From the NCBI RefSeq assembly GCF_012349115.1, contig NZ_PQIG01000063.1, positions 1-64,000 of the forward strand: a stretch of DNA of 64,000 bases, given 5' to 3'. Every line of letters begins with the position of its first letter. Within the stretch, counting starts at the first letter, position 1. The translations under genes and the position numbers were made by a program. The notes beneath the pieces are model-generated. The model searched no databases and was not told the DNA's origin. It saw only the letters and a program-made list of their open reading frames with translations. Below, piece after piece: positions 47,399 through 56,211 of the stretch. The stretch comes from Rhizobium ruizarguesonis. Its GTDB lineage: Bacteria > Pseudomonadota > Alphaproteobacteria > Rhizobiales > Rhizobiaceae.

Positions 47399-48271
47399 CT
47401 ACTCCCCACGCCAGCGTCCATCCTGCCACAATTGCGCAATCGACATGGGATAGTTCGGGAAGGAGAATGCGAAGCCGGCGGCCTTGAGCTTCGCATTCGA
47501 AACCCGTTTGTTCTCGCCGTAAAAGGTGCGCGCCATCGGCGTCAGTTCGGCGGTCTCGAACGCCTGCTCCGGCGGCGGTTCGACGCCCATCAGACGGGCT
47601 GCCTCGACGATCACATCCTGCGGCGGGCCGGGCCGGTCGTCGGTGACATTATAGATGCCGCCGAGGCCGCGCTCCGACAGGAAGCGTGTCGCCGCACCGA
47701 TATCTTCGACGCGGATGCGGTTGAACACCTGGTCCTTCTTGATCAGTCGTCGCGCCGTGCCCTTGTCCAGATTGCAGAAGGCGTTGCGGCCCGGCCCATA
47801 GATGCCGGAAAGGCGCAGCACCGCCGCCGGCACGCCGCGCTCCCGGCCCATCGCCAGCCAACCCTCTTCCGCCTCGAGCCGCTCGGTGGACCGTCCGGAA
47901 ACCGGCACGCACGGCGTTTCCTCACTTACCCAGGCGCCCTGGTGATCGCCATAGACGCCGACGGTGGAGAGATAACCGATCCATTCGAGCTTCGGAACCA
48001 GGCGTGCGCCGTCTTTATCAAGCAGCCGCAGCAGCGGGTCGGCCTTTCCAGGGGCGATCGACTGGACCAGATGCGTTACACCAGTCAACGCCCGCCGCAG
48101 CCCCGCTTCCATGCTCTCGCCGTCGAAAAGGAAAGCTTCGATGCCGTTCCGGCGGAGCGCTTCCACTTTGTCAGGCGAGCGCGTGGTGCCGGAAACCCGC
48201 ACGTCGTCGCCGGCAAAGGCCTTGGCGATTGCCGTGCCGGAATAACCGCAGCCAAAGATCATCACATGCAT
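47399..48271 (-). CDS. NAD(P)-binding epimerase/dehydratase-like protein (YeeZ-type)
   Basis: The 290-aa extended SDR has the N-terminal Rossmann motif IFGCGYSGTAIAKAF, WIGYLSTVGVYGDHQGAWVSEET with the Tyr-containing loop, and LRLSGIYGPGRNA. It is similar to YeeZ-like proteins with unknown substrates. It lacks a clear YxxxK, so catalysis is uncertain. Its ATG overlaps the queG stop by one base (TGATG), so it is translated with queG. The functional link is unknown. Confidence 0.83.
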   Translation of the reverse strand: MHVMIFGCGYSGTAIAKAFAGDDVRVSGTTRSPDKVEALRRNGIEAFLFDGESMEAGLRRALTGVTHLVQSIAPGKADPLLRLLDKDGARLVPKLEWIGYLSTVGVYGDHQGAWVSEETPCVPVSGRSTERLEAEEGWLAMGRERGVPAAVLRLSGIYGPGRNAFCNLDKGTARRLIKKDQVFNRIRVEDIGAATRFLSERGLGGIYNVTDDRPGPPQDVIVEAARLMGVEPPPEQAFETAELTPMARTFYGENKRVSNAKLKAAGFAFSFPNYPMSIAQLWQDGRWRGE

Positions 48272-49428
48272 CAGCCCACTCCCGCCAATCGCCATTCGTT
48301 CAGGACGTCGTCATCTCTCTCGTCTGCCCTTTGTGCGGCAAAGGCCGCAAATTCGCCAGCCTCCATCAGCCGCGAAAGCGCCCAGATCGCCATGCCGCGC
48401 ACCACGGGCGAGGGATCGTCCGAAAGCTCGCGACATGGCCCAATGAGCGCCTTGTCGCCGGAATTGCCGGCGGCGATCAGCACGTTGCGGACGAAACGGT
48501 CGCGGCCGATCCGCTTCACCGGCGAGCCGCTGAAGAAGGCCCGGAAGGCGGCGTCGTCAAGCGTCAGCAGAAAGGCGATCGACGGCTCCTTCAGATCTTC
48601 CCGCGCCTGGAGCTTCATCTCGGAGGCGGAGCTTGCGAACTTGTTCCAGGGACATGCGGCAAGACAGTCGTCGCAGCCATAAATGCGATTGCCGATCAGC
48701 ACGCGCAAATCGGTGTCTATCGGCCCCTTGTGCTCGATGGTGAGATAGGAGATGCAGCGCCGCGCGTCGATCTGATAGGGCGCGGGAAAGGCAGCCGTCG
48801 GACAGATGTCGAGACAGGCGCGGCAGGAGCCGCAATGATCGCTCCCGGCTGCATCGATCACGAGATCGGCGGTGGTGAACATCGTACCGAGGAACAGCCA
48901 GGAGCCATGAAGGCGGCTGACGAGATTGGTGTGTTTGCCCTGCCAGCCAAGTCCGGCTGCCGCCGCCAAGGGCTTTTCCATCACCGGCGCCGTATCGACG
49001 AAGACCTTCACATCGGCGCCAGCCCGCGCTGCAAAGCGCGTGGCGATTTCCTTCAGCCGGCCCTTGATGACGTCGTGATAGTCGCGGTTGCGGGCATAGA
49101 CCGAAATCGCTGCCTTGTCCGGCTTGTTGAGGATAGCGAGGGGATCTTCTTCCGGAGCGTAATTCAGGCCGAAGACAACAACGGAGCGCACCTCGCTCCA
49201 GAGTGTGCGCGGATCGCCGCGCCGGTCGCGCGTCTCCGCCATCCAGTCCATCGTCCCGTGGCGCCCGGCATCAATGAACTGGCCGAGACGCTCTTTCGCT
49301 TGCGGGATCGCGTCCGGGCGCGTGATGCGACAGAGATCGAAGCCCTTGGCGGCAGATTCCGCCCGAACGAACTCGGTCAAATTGTCGCGGCGGCGGCGCT
49401 CTTTGTCGTCATTGTCAGGTTCGGGCAT
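48271..49428 (-). CDS. queG: Epoxyqueuosine reductase
   Basis: The 385-aa enzyme performs the last step of queuosine synthesis in tRNA anticodons, using cobalamin and two [4Fe-4S] clusters. The clusters are Cys199/202/205/209 ([12 protein letters not shown]) and Cys252/255/259 ([10 protein letters not shown]). The N-terminal domain carries [25 protein letters not shown], the cobalamin-binding and catalytic Asp region. A C-terminal HEAT-like tail (about 330-385) binds tRNA. The downstream epimerase-like gene overlaps it by one base. Confidence 0.94.
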   Translation of the reverse strand: MPEPDNDDKERRRRDNLTEFVRAESAAKGFDLCRITRPDAIPQAKERLGQFIDAGRHGTMDWMAETRDRRGDPRTLWSEVRSVVVFGLNYAPEEDPLAILNKPDKAAISVYARNRDYHDVIKGRLKEIATRFAARAGADVKVFVDTAPVMEKPLAAAAGLGWQGKHTNLVSRLHGSWLFLGTMFTTADLVIDAAGSDHCGSCRACLDICPTAAFPAPYQIDARRCISYLTIEHKGPIDTDLRVLIGNRIYGCDDCLAACPWNKFASSASEMKLQAREDLKEPSIAFLLTLDDAAFRAFFSGSPVKRIGRDRFVRNVLIAAGNSGDKALIGPCRELSDDPSPVVRGMAIWALSRLMEAGEFAAFAAQRADERDDDVLNEWRLAGVG

Positions 49429-49440
49429 GAAGAGCCCTCG

Positions 49441-50133
49441 TCAGAAATCCAGATCGGCATAGTGTGAAACCGGTGTCAGGCCGCGCACGCGCTCGGTCAG
49501 CATCGGCCGGAAGGACGGACGCGACTTCAGCCGCTGGTACCAGTCCTTGACGACCGGCGAATCCGCCCACTCGATCTCGCCGAGATAATCGAGGATCGAG
49601 ATCGAGGCCGCGGCGGCAAGGTCGGCATAGCTCATCCGCTCGCCCGCCAGCCACTGACGCGAGCCGGCAAGCCAGGTGAGATAGCGCATATGCTGGCGGA
49701 TATTCGCGCGGGCCGTGCGCAAAACCTTGGAATCCGGCGCTCCGCCGCCCTGATCGGCGGTCATCTGCAACTTATAGACACGCTCGCGGGCGAGCGGCTT
49801 GGTCACATCGTTTTCCATCTTCTGCATGAACCATTCGGTCAGCCGGCGGATTTCCGCCCGCTGGAAAGGGTCTTCGGCGAGCAGCCGCCGGTCGCGTTTC
49901 AAGACGCCGTGCGTCTCGTCCAGATATTCGGAAATGACGCTCGCGCCGCAGAGCGCGCGCATGCTGTCGTCGACATAGACCGGCAGCGTGCCGGCCGGAT
50001 TGAGCGCCAGGAAATCCCGGCGCTTCTCCCATGTCTGCTCCTCGATCAGATCCGCCTGATAGCCGTATTCCGCCAGGATCAGCCGGACGAAGCGAGATGC
50101 GGATGACATGGGATGATGATAAAGCGTGGGCAT
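49441..50133 (-). CDS. Glutathione S-transferase family protein
   Basis: The 230-aa protein has YHHPMSSASRFVRLILAEYGY at the N terminus with the Ser active-site position, NPAGTLPVYVDD (cis-Pro loop) and ASVISEYLDET. A helical C-terminal domain includes SYADLAAAASISILDYLGEI. It is a Rhizobium-type GST with unknown substrate. It lies upstream of queG with a 12-nt gap, probably sharing its mRNA. The 232 bp between it and uppP (50134-50365) hold the two divergent promoters and no gene. Confidence 0.88.
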   Translation of the reverse strand: MPTLYHHPMSSASRFVRLILAEYGYQADLIEEQTWEKRRDFLALNPAGTLPVYVDDSMRALCGASVISEYLDETHGVLKRDRRLLAEDPFQRAEIRRLTEWFMQKMENDVTKPLARERVYKLQMTADQGGGAPDSKVLRTARANIRQHMRYLTWLAGSRQWLAGERMSYADLAAAASISILDYLGEIEWADSPVVKDWYQRLKSRPSFRPMLTERVRGLTPVSHYADLDF

Positions 50134-50365
50134 CGATACTCGGGCTTTGTGATTGCTGTTACAGGACTGTGTGGCAGCTCGATTATAGCGCCCTAGTCAT
50201 GACTCATTGGTTGAAGCTATAGGAGTTTGGCCCCGCCAATACAAGCGAATCGGATTTTTCAGGCCATCTGATAATGGCGAAACACGGTCTAACGAACGAA
50301 TGGAAGCGGCAGCCTGATCGGCCCAAGCGCTCAGGCCCGACCGAACTTTAAACCGGAGACAATGT

Positions 50366-51163
50366 ATGGATTATATAAATGCTGCAATTCTCGGTGTCAT
50401 AGAGGGGATCACCGAGTTCCTGCCGATCTCGAGCACCGGCCACCTGATCATTGCCGAGCAATGGCTCGGACATCGATCGGACATGTTCAACATCGTTATT
50501 CAGGCGGGCGCCATCCTCGCCGTCACCATCATTTACTGGCGTCGTCTGCTGGATCTGGTGCTTGGCTGGCGCGACCCCGTCAACCGCGATTATGCCGCCA
50601 AGCTGATCGTCGCATTCCTTATCACCGCCATTCTCGGACTGGTCGTCAAGAAGCTCGGCTTTGAACTGCCGGAGACCGCGACGCCGATTGCCTGGGCGCT
50701 CATCATCGGCGGTATCTGGATGATTTTTGCCGAGTGGGCCGCCGCCCGCAGGCCGCCCCATAAAGAGATCACCTGGCTTGTCGCCATCCTGGTCGGCATC
50801 GCCCAGATCGTCGCCGGCGTCTTCCCGGGAACGTCGCGCTCCGGCGCCACGATCTTCGTCGCCATGCTGGCAGGCACGGGCAACCGCGCTGCGGCGACCG
50901 AATTCGCCTTTCTCGTCGGCATCCCCACAATGTATGCCGCAAGCGGCTATGAATTGCTGAAGACGTTCAAGGATGGCGGAGCGGCGGGCGAAGACTGGAC
51001 GGCGCTCGCCATCGCCTTCGTCGTCTCCACGATCGTCGCCTTCATCGCCGTCAAATGGCTGCTTGCCTATATCAGGAGCAACCGGTTTACGCTGTTTGCC
51101 ATCTACCGCATCATTCTCGGTGTCTTGCTGCTCGGCATGGCCGCGACCGGTTTGATTGCCTGA
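50366..51163 (+). CDS. uppP: Undecaprenyl-diphosphatase
   Basis: The 265-aa inner-membrane enzyme dephosphorylates undecaprenyl pyrophosphate to recycle the lipid carrier for peptidoglycan and O-antigen synthesis. It confers bacitracin resistance when overexpressed (also named bacA). The first motif EGITEFLPISSTGH (residues 13-26) and the second PGTSRSG (154-160) provide catalytic residues, with eight or so membrane helices. The GTP-like starts look normal. A hairpin follows at 51179. Confidence 0.95.
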   Translation: MDYINAAILGVIEGITEFLPISSTGHLIIAEQWLGHRSDMFNIVIQAGAILAVTIIYWRRLLDLVLGWRDPVNRDYAAKLIVAFLITAILGLVVKKLGFELPETATPIAWALIIGGIWMIFAEWAAARRPPHKEITWLVAILVGIAQIVAGVFPGTSRSGATIFVAMLAGTGNRAAATEFAFLVGIPTMYAASGYELLKTFKDGGAAGEDWTALAIAFVVSTIVAFIAVKWLLAYIRSNRFTLFAIYRIILGVLLLGMAATGLIA

Positions 51164-51178
51164 GACATCCGTCCCGCA

Positions 51179-51210
51179 TTGCATTCGCGCAACTCACGGC
51201 GCGAATGCAA
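51179..51210 (+). terminator. Strong perfect hairpin after uppP
   Basis: A 12-bp perfect stem (51179-51190 with 51199-51210) and an 8-nt loop begin 16 bases after uppP. No T-run follows, so it may end or protect the mRNA by another route, such as blocking 3' exonucleases. Confidence 0.5.
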
Positions 51211-51406
51211 ATGCCCCGGCGGACCGCACAAACAGACACCCGATTACCGGCCAGGCGCCGATCGTTCAGTTAGTCATTGAGGGATACGCTCCCGTCGCCC
51301 TTTTGATGCTGGCGAGACGGAACGTTCATTGTGGAGCGCCCTGTTCAGGCGTTCCGATCGACTGCTTGCTTGAAGCAGGATGCCGGCGCAGGCGCCGGGC
51401 TTTTCG

Positions 51407-51559
51407 TCAATGGATGATCGAAGCCGTAGAGCAAGGATCGACGCCGTAGGCCGGCGAGCAATCGCCCTTTACCGCCGCGACCGAACCGGGCGCAACGAAA
51501 GAGCCTGCAAGGATAACCAGCGCCGCACACGCAAACAGGAGCGCGATTGACTTGCCCAT
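51407..51559 (-). CDS. Tiny secreted peptide with two cysteines
   Basis: The 50-aa ORF starts with a signal peptide (SIALLFACAALVILAGSFVAPG) and leaves a mature part of about 20 residues containing Cys34 and Cys43, so a single disulfide is possible. AAAGG precedes the ATG at 51559 at suitable spacing. I do not recognise the family. It is isolated between uppP and the NDUFA9-like gene. The upstream 51560-51788 has no other credible gene. The call rests only on the clean signal peptide and ribosome site. Confidence 0.5.
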   Translation of the reverse strand: MGKSIALLFACAALVILAGSFVAPGSVAAVKGDCSPAYGVDPCSTASIIH

Positions 51560-51788
51560 CGAGAAATGCCTTTCACAGTGATTGCCGCACGCGACCGCAG
51601 GCGTTGAGTCCGTTGGAAGACGCGCGGGTTTGGTAGTCAGTGGAATGGCAAATAGCAATAAACGTTCCTGCTAAATTTGGCGTTAATTCCACAAAATTTC
51701 CGATGCGTCTTTTATGCAACGCTGCTGAATATGCCGAGCACCAGAACACTTCAAACTTGCGCCGGGCTTTGCGGGACACGGCAACGTC

Positions 51789-51819
51789 AAAAGGCCGCCC
51801 GCGGCATCCGCAGACGGCC
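51789..51819 (-). terminator. Terminator of the NDUFA9-like gene
   Basis: On the minus strand a 12-bp stem with two G-U pairs (51819-51808 with 51804-51793) has a 3-nt loop and is followed by TTTT. It begins 26 bases after the stop codon at 51845. Confidence 0.7.
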
Positions 51820-51844
51820 AAGTCTTATCGTCTGGAAAAGATGG

Positions 51845-52825
51845 TCAGGCGGCCTTGCCGGTGCCGGTGTATTGGCCGTGCGGACGATAGTGCACGAGAT
51901 AGGAGCCGAGCACCGATGCCACCATGGTGGGCGCAATGCCGAGGCCCTTCAGCGTGCGGCCTTCCGCCTCGGCTTCCCTGGAGACGATGTTGTCGCGCTT
52001 CAGCAGGCGCACCTGATCCGGCGTGATCGGCGGCGTTATGAAGGGGATCATCGAGGCGATGCTGCCGATCATTGAAGCGATGCCAAAGGGCAGGGATACC
52101 AGCGGGTTCTTGCGGCACGTTACCTTCAGCATCGTCTCGAGACATTCGCGGAAGCTCAGCACCTCGGGCCCGCCAAGTTCGTAGACCTTGCCGCCGGCGA
52201 CCTTGCCGTCGACGGCGCGGGCGACGGCCTCGGCGACATCCTCGACATAGACAGGCTGGAATTTCGTCTTGCCGCCGCCGACAAGCGGCAGGATCGGCGA
52301 CATGCGCGCCATCTCGGCGAACTTGTTGAAGAAGCTGTCTTCCGGTCCGAAGACGATCGACGGACGGAAGATCACCGCATCGGGCTTGACCGAGAGGATG
52401 GCCGTTTCGGCGCGGCCCTTGGTGCGGCCATAGTCCGAATCGGATTTCGCGTCGGCGCCGATCGCCGAAATATGGGTCAGCGTCGCACCTGCGCCGCGCG
52501 CCGCTTCGGCAACCGCGCGGCCGCCGAATTCCTGCACGGCGTCGAAGGTGTTGCGGCCGGTCTCGTGCAGAATGCCGACGCAGTTGACGACGTGGCTCGC
52601 ACCGTCGACGGCGCGGTCGATAGAGCTGCGATAGCGCAGGTTCGCCTGGACGAAGGAAATCTGGCCGACATTGCCGAGCGGCTGCAGGAAGCCGGCGAGA
52701 TCGGGACGGCGCACGGCGACGCGGATGTTGTAGCCGCGTTTGGCCAGCGCCCGAACCACGTGCCTGCCCACGAAACCGGACCCTCCGAACACGGTGACGA
52801 GCGGCGGCAGGTTGGCAAGGGTCAT
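51845..52825 (-). CDS. NDUFA9-like NAD(P)-binding protein (complex I-associated type)
   Basis: The 326-aa atypical SDR has the N-terminal VTVFGGSGFVGRHVVRALAKRGY motif, VNCVGILHETGRNTFDAVQ, and FRPSIVFGPEDSFFNKFAEMA. This matches the mitochondrial NDUFA9/alphaproteobacterial family, whose members bind NADPH but lack classic SDR catalysis. Mitochondrial NDUFA9 is an accessory subunit of complex I. A similar stabilising or assembly role is possible in alphaproteobacteria, but the nuo operon is not in this window. Confidence 0.9.
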   Translation of the reverse strand: MTLANLPPLVTVFGGSGFVGRHVVRALAKRGYNIRVAVRRPDLAGFLQPLGNVGQISFVQANLRYRSSIDRAVDGASHVVNCVGILHETGRNTFDAVQEFGGRAVAEAARGAGATLTHISAIGADAKSDSDYGRTKGRAETAILSVKPDAVIFRPSIVFGPEDSFFNKFAEMARMSPILPLVGGGKTKFQPVYVEDVAEAVARAVDGKVAGGKVYELGGPEVLSFRECLETMLKVTCRKNPLVSLPFGIASMIGSIASMIPFITPPITPDQVRLLKRDNIVSREAEAEGRTLKGLGIAPTMVASVLGSYLVHYRPHGQYTGTGKAA

Positions 52826-52884
52826 GGCAGGCTCCTCGAAAGGCTTTGCGGGATGCTTGATTGGCTCTCGTCTTAGCCGAATCC

Positions 52885-52922
52885 CGGCGTGACGGGAAGG
52901 CCCATCACGCCGTCAGTTTTTT
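52885..52922 (+). terminator. Hairpin with T-run, plus-strand orientation
   Basis: The 52885-52896 segment pairs with 52902-52912 with one imperfect position, and TTTTTT follows. Only minus-strand genes flank it, so it would stop antisense transcription. It could be incidental. Confidence 0.4.
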
Positions 52923-52938
52923 AGGATGTGACCGCGCT

Positions 52939-53226
52939 CTAGACGCCCTCGACGACGACCATTTCCGCATCCGCGACTTCCTGGCGGATTTTCGCGGCGA
53001 TCTGGTATTCCGGCGAATTATAGCAGTCGACCGCATGCTGCATCGAGGGGAATTCGATCACCACATTGCGCACGCGCGCCTTGCCCTCGAGCTCGGTAAA
53101 GGCGCCGCCGCGCGCCAGGAAATTCGCGCCATATTTTTCGAAGGCCGGCTTGGCCGCCGTCACATAATCCTTGTAGCGCTCGGCATCGCGAACGTCGACG
53201 CGGGCGATCCAGTATCCTTTGGCCAT
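52939..53226 (-). CDS. DUF1330 family protein
   Basis: The 95-aa ferredoxin-like (ABM-type) dimer protein has GYWIARVDVRDAERYKDYVTAAKPAFEKYGANFLARGG and VVIEFPSMQHAVDCYNSPEYQIA, which define DUF1330. Function is unknown; similar folds act as monooxygenases or small-molecule sensors. It lies 27 nt downstream of pyrF on the same strand, so they may share a transcript, although no link to pyrimidines is known. Confidence 0.87.
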   Translation of the reverse strand: MAKGYWIARVDVRDAERYKDYVTAAKPAFEKYGANFLARGGAFTELEGKARVRNVVIEFPSMQHAVDCYNSPEYQIAAKIRQEVADAEMVVVEGV

Positions 53227-53253
53227 GGCCTTCTCCCTTTACAGTGAACCCTG

Positions 53254-53961
53254 TCAGCGGTTTGCCGGCCAGAGTGCCGTCACCATCTCGCTGAGGATCG
53301 CGCGGGCGGCATCTCGGGGATCCGGCGCCTTGACGACAGGCCGGCCGACAACGAGATGCGTCGCTCCCGCCTTCAGCGCGTCGAAAGGCGTCATCACCCG
53401 CTTCTGGTCGCCCTTGTCGCTGCCGGTTGGGCGAATGCCGGGGGTGACGATCGCCATGTCGGGTCCGACGATCTCGCGCACCGCAGCCGCCTCCTCCGCC
53501 GAGCAGACGATACCGCCCATGCCGGCCGCGCGCGCCTGTTCGGCGCGGCGCAGTACCAGGCTGTGCGGATCCTGGCTGTAGCCGGCCTCGGCAAGGTCAC
53601 CGGCATCCATCGAGGTCAGCACGGTCACGCCGAGCAGACAGAGGCCGGAGCCGGCCGCTGCCTCGACCGCCGCCTTCATTGCTTTCGGATAGGCATGCAG
53701 CGTCAGCATCGACATGCCCATCTTGGCGATGTTCTCGACGCCGGAGGCGACGGTGTTGTCGATGTCGAGCAGTTTCATGTCGAGAAAGATCTTCTTGCCG
53801 CTTGCGGCAAGATCGCGGGCGAATTCCAGGCCGCCGGCAAAGACCAGCTGATAGCCGATCTTATAGAAGAGAATGTCGTCGTCGAGCGCGGAAACCAGTC
53901 TTTCCGCCTCGTCGATCGTTGGAACATCCAGGCCGACGATCAACCGCTCGCGTGCGTCCAT
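53254..53961 (-). CDS. pyrF: Orotidine 5'-phosphate decarboxylase
   Basis: The 235-aa enzyme makes UMP from OMP, the last step of pyrimidine synthesis. The catalytic D-x-K-x-x-D motif is in LDMKLLDID (Asp61, Lys63, Asp66), preceded by [15 protein letters not shown] for substrate phosphate contacts. The phosphate-gripper [18 protein letters not shown] and VVGRPV are both present. The length is normal. It lies 6 nt after the histidine phosphatase gene in a minus-strand series with pmtA upstream. Confidence 0.96.
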   Translation of the reverse strand: MDARERLIVGLDVPTIDEAERLVSALDDDILFYKIGYQLVFAGGLEFARDLAASGKKIFLDMKLLDIDNTVASGVENIAKMGMSMLTLHAYPKAMKAAVEAAAGSGLCLLGVTVLTSMDAGDLAEAGYSQDPHSLVLRRAEQARAAGMGGIVCSAEEAAAVREIVGPDMAIVTPGIRPTGSDKGDQKRVMTPFDALKAGATHLVVGRPVVKAPDPRDAARAILSEMVTALWPANR

Positions 53962-53967
53962 CTGAAG

Positions 53968-54549
53968 TCATCCCTGCCAGTCTTCGATGGGCGTCCAGTC
54001 GCATGTTAGGCGCCGATCTGCAAGGCCGAAAGCATAGAGATTGCCGCCGCCGTCCGGCTGGTCGCGGTCGCGGCCGATCGGCCTGCCCGCCAGATGGCAT
54101 TTGAGCAGCGTGCCGACACCGCCATGGCCGACAAAGGCGATCGGCGCCGCCGCATCATGCGTCGCAAGAACGGTGGTCACAGCCTCGACGATGCGGGCCT
54201 GCGCATCGACGGCGCGCTCCCAGCCTTTGAAGCTCTGCTCCGGATGGGCAAAGAACCAGTTGGCGGCTTCTTCGAATTGCGGCGGCGGCAGGAAGCCGGT
54301 GGCCGAGCGGTCGTTCTCGTGCATGGCGCGCACGACCTCGACGGGCACGCCGGAAGCTTCCGCCAGGATTTCGGCCGTTTCGATCGCCTTCGTCTCGTCG
54401 CTGGAGACGATGCGCCGCAATTGCCTGGCCCAGCCGCTCTCTGCCGCTTTGCGGGCGCGCGCCGCACCGATATCGGAAAGCCCCCATTTCGGCACGGGCA
54501 CGTTCGGATCGATCCTGACTTGCGGATGGGTGATATAGAGCCCGAACAT
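53968..54549 (-). CDS. Histidine phosphatase-family protein with altered RHG motif
   Basis: The 193-aa protein begins MFGLYITHPQVRIDPNVPVPKWGLSDIG. The catalytic His is kept (residue 9), but the usual Arg-His-Gly reads Thr-His-Pro. SSDETKAIETAEILAE, an acid region MHENDRSATGF and VGHGGVGTLLKC give the rest of the phosphoglycerate-mutase-like site. The fold is clear, whereas phosphatase activity is uncertain with the Arg missing. It starts 1 nt after the pmtA stop, so they are tightly coupled. Confidence 0.82.
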   Translation of the reverse strand: MFGLYITHPQVRIDPNVPVPKWGLSDIGAARARKAAESGWARQLRRIVSSDETKAIETAEILAEASGVPVEVVRAMHENDRSATGFLPPPQFEEAANWFFAHPEQSFKGWERAVDAQARIVEAVTTVLATHDAAAPIAFVGHGGVGTLLKCHLAGRPIGRDRDQPDGGGNLYAFGLADRRLTCDWTPIEDWQG

Positions 54550-54550
54550 C

Positions 54551-55150
54551 TTAGCCGCGCTTATAGATCCAGAGCTGCGCCGGCGGAATGTTGCGCATGA
54601 CGAAGTCGAAATGCTGGATATGGTAGCGGTCGGGATTGGCGGCGATCGGCGAGATCGCGCCATAGGAAATCTGCACCATCGGCCGGCCGGCCGGCAGTCG
54701 ATCGAGTAGGCTTTCGAGCAGCGAGATGCGCTTCGCCATTGGGAAATTCAGAAGCGGAATGCCCGAGACGACGGAATCGAAGGTGAGACCGCTGAAATTG
54801 CTAAGGGTGGCCTGAAGATCGAAGGCATCGCCGTTGATGAAGTGCACGCCGGGATAGGTCCGCTGCAGATGCTTATGAAAATCCGTCGAATATTCGATTG
54901 CGACGAGATTTTCCGGACGGACGCCGCGGCCGAGAATGGCCTTGGTGATGGCGCCCGTGCCCGGTCCGAGTTCAAGCACCGGCAGCCCGGAATGGATATC
55001 GACGACGCTTGCCATGCGCTTCGCCGTGATCGAGGAGGTCGGCACGATCGAGCCCACCGTCTTCGGCCCCTGCATCATGCCCCGGAAGAAGCGGATCTCG
55101 TCGTCGAACCTCTTCCCGAACCGTTCCTTCACCTTGACCCGTAAGCTCAT
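54551..55150 (-). CDS. pmtA: Phospholipid N-methyltransferase (phosphatidylethanolamine methylation)
   Basis: The 199-aa SAM-dependent enzyme methylates phosphatidylethanolamine stepwise to phosphatidylcholine. The sequence is of the Sinorhizobium-type PmtA: FGKRFDDEIRFFRG, then GSIVPTSSITAKRMASVV, then the SAM motif LELGPGTGAITKAILGRG, then IEYSTDFHKHL, and QISYGAISPI near the end. It associates with the inner membrane without obvious membrane helices. Phosphatidylcholine matters for rhizobial symbiosis. It heads a tight pair with the histidine phosphatase. Confidence 0.9.
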   Translation of the reverse strand: MSLRVKVKERFGKRFDDEIRFFRGMMQGPKTVGSIVPTSSITAKRMASVVDIHSGLPVLELGPGTGAITKAILGRGVRPENLVAIEYSTDFHKHLQRTYPGVHFINGDAFDLQATLSNFSGLTFDSVVSGIPLLNFPMAKRISLLESLLDRLPAGRPMVQISYGAISPIAANPDRYHIQHFDFVMRNIPPAQLWIYKRG

Positions 55151-55245
55151 TCTCCACCCATCCGCATGTTGATCGAATGCCTTAATATGCCGCTTGTCGC
55201 TTAAGGGACAAGGATTTTCGCAACAAGGACATCGACATCAACAGC

Positions 55246-56157
55246 TCATGCGGCTTTCGACGCTGAACCCGGCATGAGATCGGCAAGCCTTTCGGCCAGG
55301 TGATCGGCGTCGACAGGCGCGCGCAGCTTCACGTCGGTATTGTCGAAGTAGAGATAGACGTCTCGGCCCTTGCTGCGCGCCGCTACGGGCGCCAGCACCC
55401 GCGTCGCATTCTCAGGTTCTCCGCCCGTGGCCCAGACGCGGATGCGTTGCGCCCATATATCGAGGGCTTCGTCCTCGTAGCCGCTGACATAGAGCTTTTC
55501 GGAGCCATGCAGGCGGCAATAGACGAAATCGGCGGTGATATCCATCAGCAGCGGCCATTTCACCGTATCGGCGCAGACGAGAGCGACCTTGTGACGCCTC
55601 AGCATGTCGATGAAGATAGGTGAGCGGAAGCTCTCGTGGCGGATTTCGAGCGCATGACGGATCGGCTGGTGCCCGTCGCTTTTAAGCCAGGCCGGTCCCT
55701 TGATATGCCAGTCGTGCTGCTTCGCAAGCGCTATCGCCGCGTCGCGGTCATGCGGCAGCAGCGACAAAAAACTTTCGAAAAGGGATGGGTCGAAGGCCAT
55801 GTTCGGCGGCAATTGCCAGAGGATCGGCCCGAGCTTGGGGCCAAGCCGCAGCAGGCCCGAGGCGAGGAAATTGGCGAGCGCCATCTGGATATTCTGCAGC
55901 CGCAGCATATGGGTGATGAAGCGCGGTCCCTTGACCGCGAAGACGAAATCATTCGGCGTCTCATCGCGCCAGCGGCCGAAGCTTTCGGGCCGCTGCAATC
56001 CGTAGAAGGTGCCGTTGATCTCGATCGACCGGAAGTGCCGGGCGGCGAAGGAAAGCTCCTGCTTCTGCGGCAGGTCCTTTGGGTAGAATTGGCCGCGCCA
56101 GGGCGCATAGGTCCAGCCGGATATACCGATGCGCACCGTTCCCGCCTTTTTGGTCAT
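55246..56157 (-). CDS. DUF72 family TIM-barrel protein
   Basis: The 303-aa DUF72 protein has the family pattern IGISGWTYAPWRGQFYPKDL, IEINGTFYGLQRPESFGRW, FVFAVKGPRFITHMLRLQ, WQLPPNM and FVYCRLHGSEKLYVSGY. It is similar to YecE. DUF72 members form TIM-barrel folds with unknown substrates. It lies between dnaN and the pmtA group on the minus strand with a 54-bp gap after dnaN, so co-transcription with dnaN is possible. Confidence 0.88.
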   Translation of the reverse strand: MTKKAGTVRIGISGWTYAPWRGQFYPKDLPQKQELSFAARHFRSIEINGTFYGLQRPESFGRWRDETPNDFVFAVKGPRFITHMLRLQNIQMALANFLASGLLRLGPKLGPILWQLPPNMAFDPSLFESFLSLLPHDRDAAIALAKQHDWHIKGPAWLKSDGHQPIRHALEIRHESFRSPIFIDMLRRHKVALVCADTVKWPLLMDITADFVYCRLHGSEKLYVSGYEDEALDIWAQRIRVWATGGEPENATRVLAPVAARSKGRDVYLYFDNTDVKLRAPVDADHLAERLADLMPGSASKAA

Positions 56158-56211
56158 GGGATCCTCCGTTTTGACAGGAGGAAAAACGGCAAGCGGTCGC
56201 CTTCGTTCCCC

